Source: Fluviispira sanaruensis
GTDB lineage: Bacteria > Bdellovibrionota_B > Oligoflexia > Silvanigrellales > Silvanigrellaceae
Length of the DNA: 64,000 bases
Reading direction: 5' to 3'
Assembly (NCBI RefSeq): GCF_004295685.1
Contig: NZ_AP019368.1
Span: forward strand, 490,001-554,000
Part shown: piece after piece, positions 62,475 through 64,000 of the stretch
Position numbering within the stretch: position 1 is the stretch's first letter
How the letters are laid out: each line of letters begins with the position of its first letter
Made by a program: the position numbers and the translations under genes
The notes under the pieces: generated by a model
Databases searched by the model: none
What the model saw: only the letters and a program-made list of their open reading frames with translations
What the model was told of the DNA's origin: nothing

Positions 62475-63297
62475 TGCGCTTAATAACTCCTGATTTATGT
62501 TTTGAAAAATAAAGTTCTTCTTGTTTTTTAATTGTTTGCGCGATTTGATTCACAATCTCACTACACCCCTCTTTTCCTGTTAATGCTGTTTGTGGAGTTA
62601 TCGTTTCCATTTTCATATAAAAGCTTGATCCCTTAATTGGGTAGTTTGAATAGCTCTCTTGTTTATCTCCTCTAATATAAACGCAGAGAACTCGACATTT
62701 AGGGACGCATTGAATAATTTTGCCTACACCGTAAGTCAACTGGTTAGGATCAAAATTTCCTGTCCTACTTCTTTTCCCTTCAGGAAAAATCGTAACAATC
62801 TCTCCTCTTATGAGAAGTTTTTTGCATATGTCTAAAATCTCATTGTGATGATTTGGTGAAGCATCTCGGTGGATAAAAATACATTTACAAAGCAAAGCAA
62901 TCAGGCGGTAGCGTTTCTTTTTGCCAAAAAAATCTCCTGCAGGTAAATTCCAAGAAAAGTAATTAAAATTAAATTGATACCAAATGAGTGGGGCTAAAGC
63001 CCAAATGATTAGGCAAGAATCTATGAATGTAAGGTGATTTGAGCATATAATAATTGGATTGTCATTTTTTGTTATTTCTTTAAATTGTTTACGAATAGAG
63101 TTCATTTCATTTATTTTATAACGCATTATATATTTAAAAATGAGAATGATCCCACCACAAAATGGCATGAGTACAAGAAAATTGATGATCCGCTGAAACT
63201 TTAATCGCTCAACTGTATATTTCACAAAAATTGAAGAATTAGAATCTTTCAAACGTATAACTTCACTAGGAGCTTTCGAACTTTGATTTTCAGTCAT
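62431..63297 (-). CDS. 1-Acyl-sn-glycerol-3-phosphate acyltransferase (PlsC-like)
   Basis: 288 aa from the ATG at 63297, which has GGAGGA upstream (the longer frame starts at 63312). N-H-L-T-F-I-D is the NHx4D motif, with IFPEGKRSRTG the FPEG motif. One membrane helix near residues 35-60. It acylates lysophosphatidic acid or an ether analogue. It is the first gene of the minus-strand pair with the SDR. Confidence 0.9.
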   Translation of the reverse strand: MTENQSSKAPSEVIRLKDSNSSIFVKYTVERLKFQRIINFLVLMPFCGGIILIFKYIMRYKINEMNSIRKQFKEITKNDNPIIICSNHLTFIDSCLIIWALAPLIWYQFNFNYFSWNLPAGDFFGKKKRYRLIALLCKCIFIHRDASPNHHNEILDICKKLLIRGEIVTIFPEGKRSRTGNFDPNQLTYGVGKIIQCVPKCRVLCVYIRGDKQESYSNYPIKGSSFYMKMETITPQTALTGKEGCSEIVNQIAQTIKKQEELYFSKHKSGVIKRNEIYGNQKQNTSHN

Positions 63298-63393
63298 ATT
63301 GACTTCCTCCAAATTGAATTCATAAATTATATTATTTTAAGTGAGATTTTGAGTAAATGATTTTTTAAGATATTTAAGGGATGAATGATCGAG

Positions 63394-63448
63394 CAGACAT
63401 TCTTCGCTTATTCATTTTATATAGAAAAATGTCTGTTTGTGATATAAT
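63394..63448 (+). promoter_or_regulatory. Promoter region of the haem-protein gene with inverted repeat
   Basis: TGATATAAT (63440-63448) is a perfect extended -10 box. CAGACATT (63394-63401) and AATGTCTG (63428-63435) form an 8-bp inverted repeat across the -35 region, so a regulator could bind here. Confidence 0.45.
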
Positions 63449-63495
63449 TTTTGAAGTCTTAAAGCTGTTTCGAGCGAAGTTCAAAGGAGATAGAT

Positions 63496-64000
63496 ATGTT
63501 CAAAATGAAGAGTCACTTTATAGCGGTTATAGTAGCTTTAATTTTTTCATTAAATAGTGACGCTTTGGGACAAGGAAAAAAGAATGAAAAATCAGAAGCA
63601 GGAAATTTGTATACATCCATGGATGATATGAGAAAAAATTTAGAGAATATATTTCCATTTTTATTTTCTGAGCAAGACTTTAAGGACCCTAAAAATACCA
63701 AGTTTATTTTGAATAATTTGGTCGCTATAGCAGAAGGTGCGAAAAATGCGGAAAGCCATGCACGTATGAAAGAAAATATTGCTGCTAAAATTAATATAAG
63801 TATTTTAGTAGAAAATTTAAAACGAGCAGAATTTAGTTTTAAAAATAATAGGAAATCGAGTGCCCGCTATGTACTAAAGTCAGCGATTCAGTCGTGTATA
63901 GCATGTCACACAGCTCCTTCCGGCAGCCAAAATTATTTATTTAATAATAATGAAAAAATGTTTTCTCATTTAACAGAGAATGAAAAAATTGATTATCTCT
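63496..64000 (+). CDS. Secreted c-type haem protein (partial, runs off the window)
   Basis: At least 168 aa; the gene continues past the end. AAAGGAGA precedes the ATG. A signal peptide (residues 1-22, SDALG) is followed by a helical domain that ends with CIACHTAPSG, the CxxCH covalent haem motif, near residue 137. Helix-rich with a single haem so far, it could be a cytochrome c of the c' or related type. Its partner is unknown. Confidence 0.8.
   Translation, partial: MFKMKSHFIAVIVALIFSLNSDALGQGKKNEKSEAGNLYTSMDDMRKNLENIFPFLFSEQDFKDPKNTKFILNNLVAIAEGAKNAESHARMKENIAAKINISILVENLKRAEFSFKNNRKSSARYVLKSAIQSCIACHTAPSGSQNYLFNNNEKMFSHLTENEKIDYL

Noticed and set aside
1-64000. CRISPR arrays, tRNA genes and prophage
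   Set aside because: I saw no regular spaced repeats, no tRNA T-arm and acceptor pattern, and no phage structural genes.

Overview
This is a low-GC Gram-negative chromosome segment. Several features point to the Bdellovibrionota/Oligoflexia, most likely a Silvanigrella-like lineage: paired DUF3015 proteins beside a DUF4105 protein, a heptosyltransferase, flagellin, receiver-TPR proteins, a class II ribonucleotide reductase and very AT-rich spacers. The lineage is inferred from gene content only and is not proven.

Layout. 1-362 is the end of an rRNA operon (23S 3' end, 5S, terminator). 0.4-8.2 kb carries accessory genes: DUF1905, an internally deleted Mrr, a DUF3015/DUF3015/DUF4105 envelope operon, a split YdcZ-type transporter, a GNAT enzyme, a decayed DUF979 gene and map. 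8.7-13.6 kb holds nrdJ, a thioesterase and a heptosyltransferase. 13.7-27.4 kb is mostly housekeeping: scpA, rplM-rpsI behind a structured leader, pepA, mtgA, a solute-binding protein, a YheT hydrolase, a GntR/ABC operon and dnaK. 27.7-35.1 kb has dedA, a pseudo-site-2-protease, a DHH phosphoesterase, an orphan DNA methyltransferase, lnt and two signalling proteins (receiver-TPR and CheX-like). 36-45.9 kb is nearly all on the minus strand: a radical SAM/precursor pair, Hpt, response regulator, flagellin, an FMN oxidoreductase, an enoyl-CoA hydratase-like protein, a coiled-coil protein, scpB, fmt, folK and rpmH. 46-49.4 kb on the plus strand carries an rRNA methyltransferase, a YfiH-type protein, secE and nusG. 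49.4-52.5 kb is a decayed zone with an IS630 relic. 52.6-58 kb is a peptide-modification cluster. 58-64 kb has a PilZ-like protein, a receiver-TPR protein with Glu at the phospho-site, an ether-lipid-type gene set and the start of a haem protein.

Two separate peptide-modification loci stand out. The first (35,962-37,692) pairs a radical SAM protein with a secreted protein whose C-terminus has Asn at exactly every sixth residue (N171 to N201). That is the NX5N pattern of polytheonamide-type beta-helical peptides, here behind a Sec signal peptide. The second (52,614-57,979) is a likely RiPP operon: a 51-aa precursor, a methyltransferase, a cobalamin-type radical SAM enzyme, an ABC exporter and a GrrM-like radical SAM/SPASM enzyme. 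It sits directly downstream of the dead IS630 transposase. Both calls rest on motif recognition and gene context; the products are not known.
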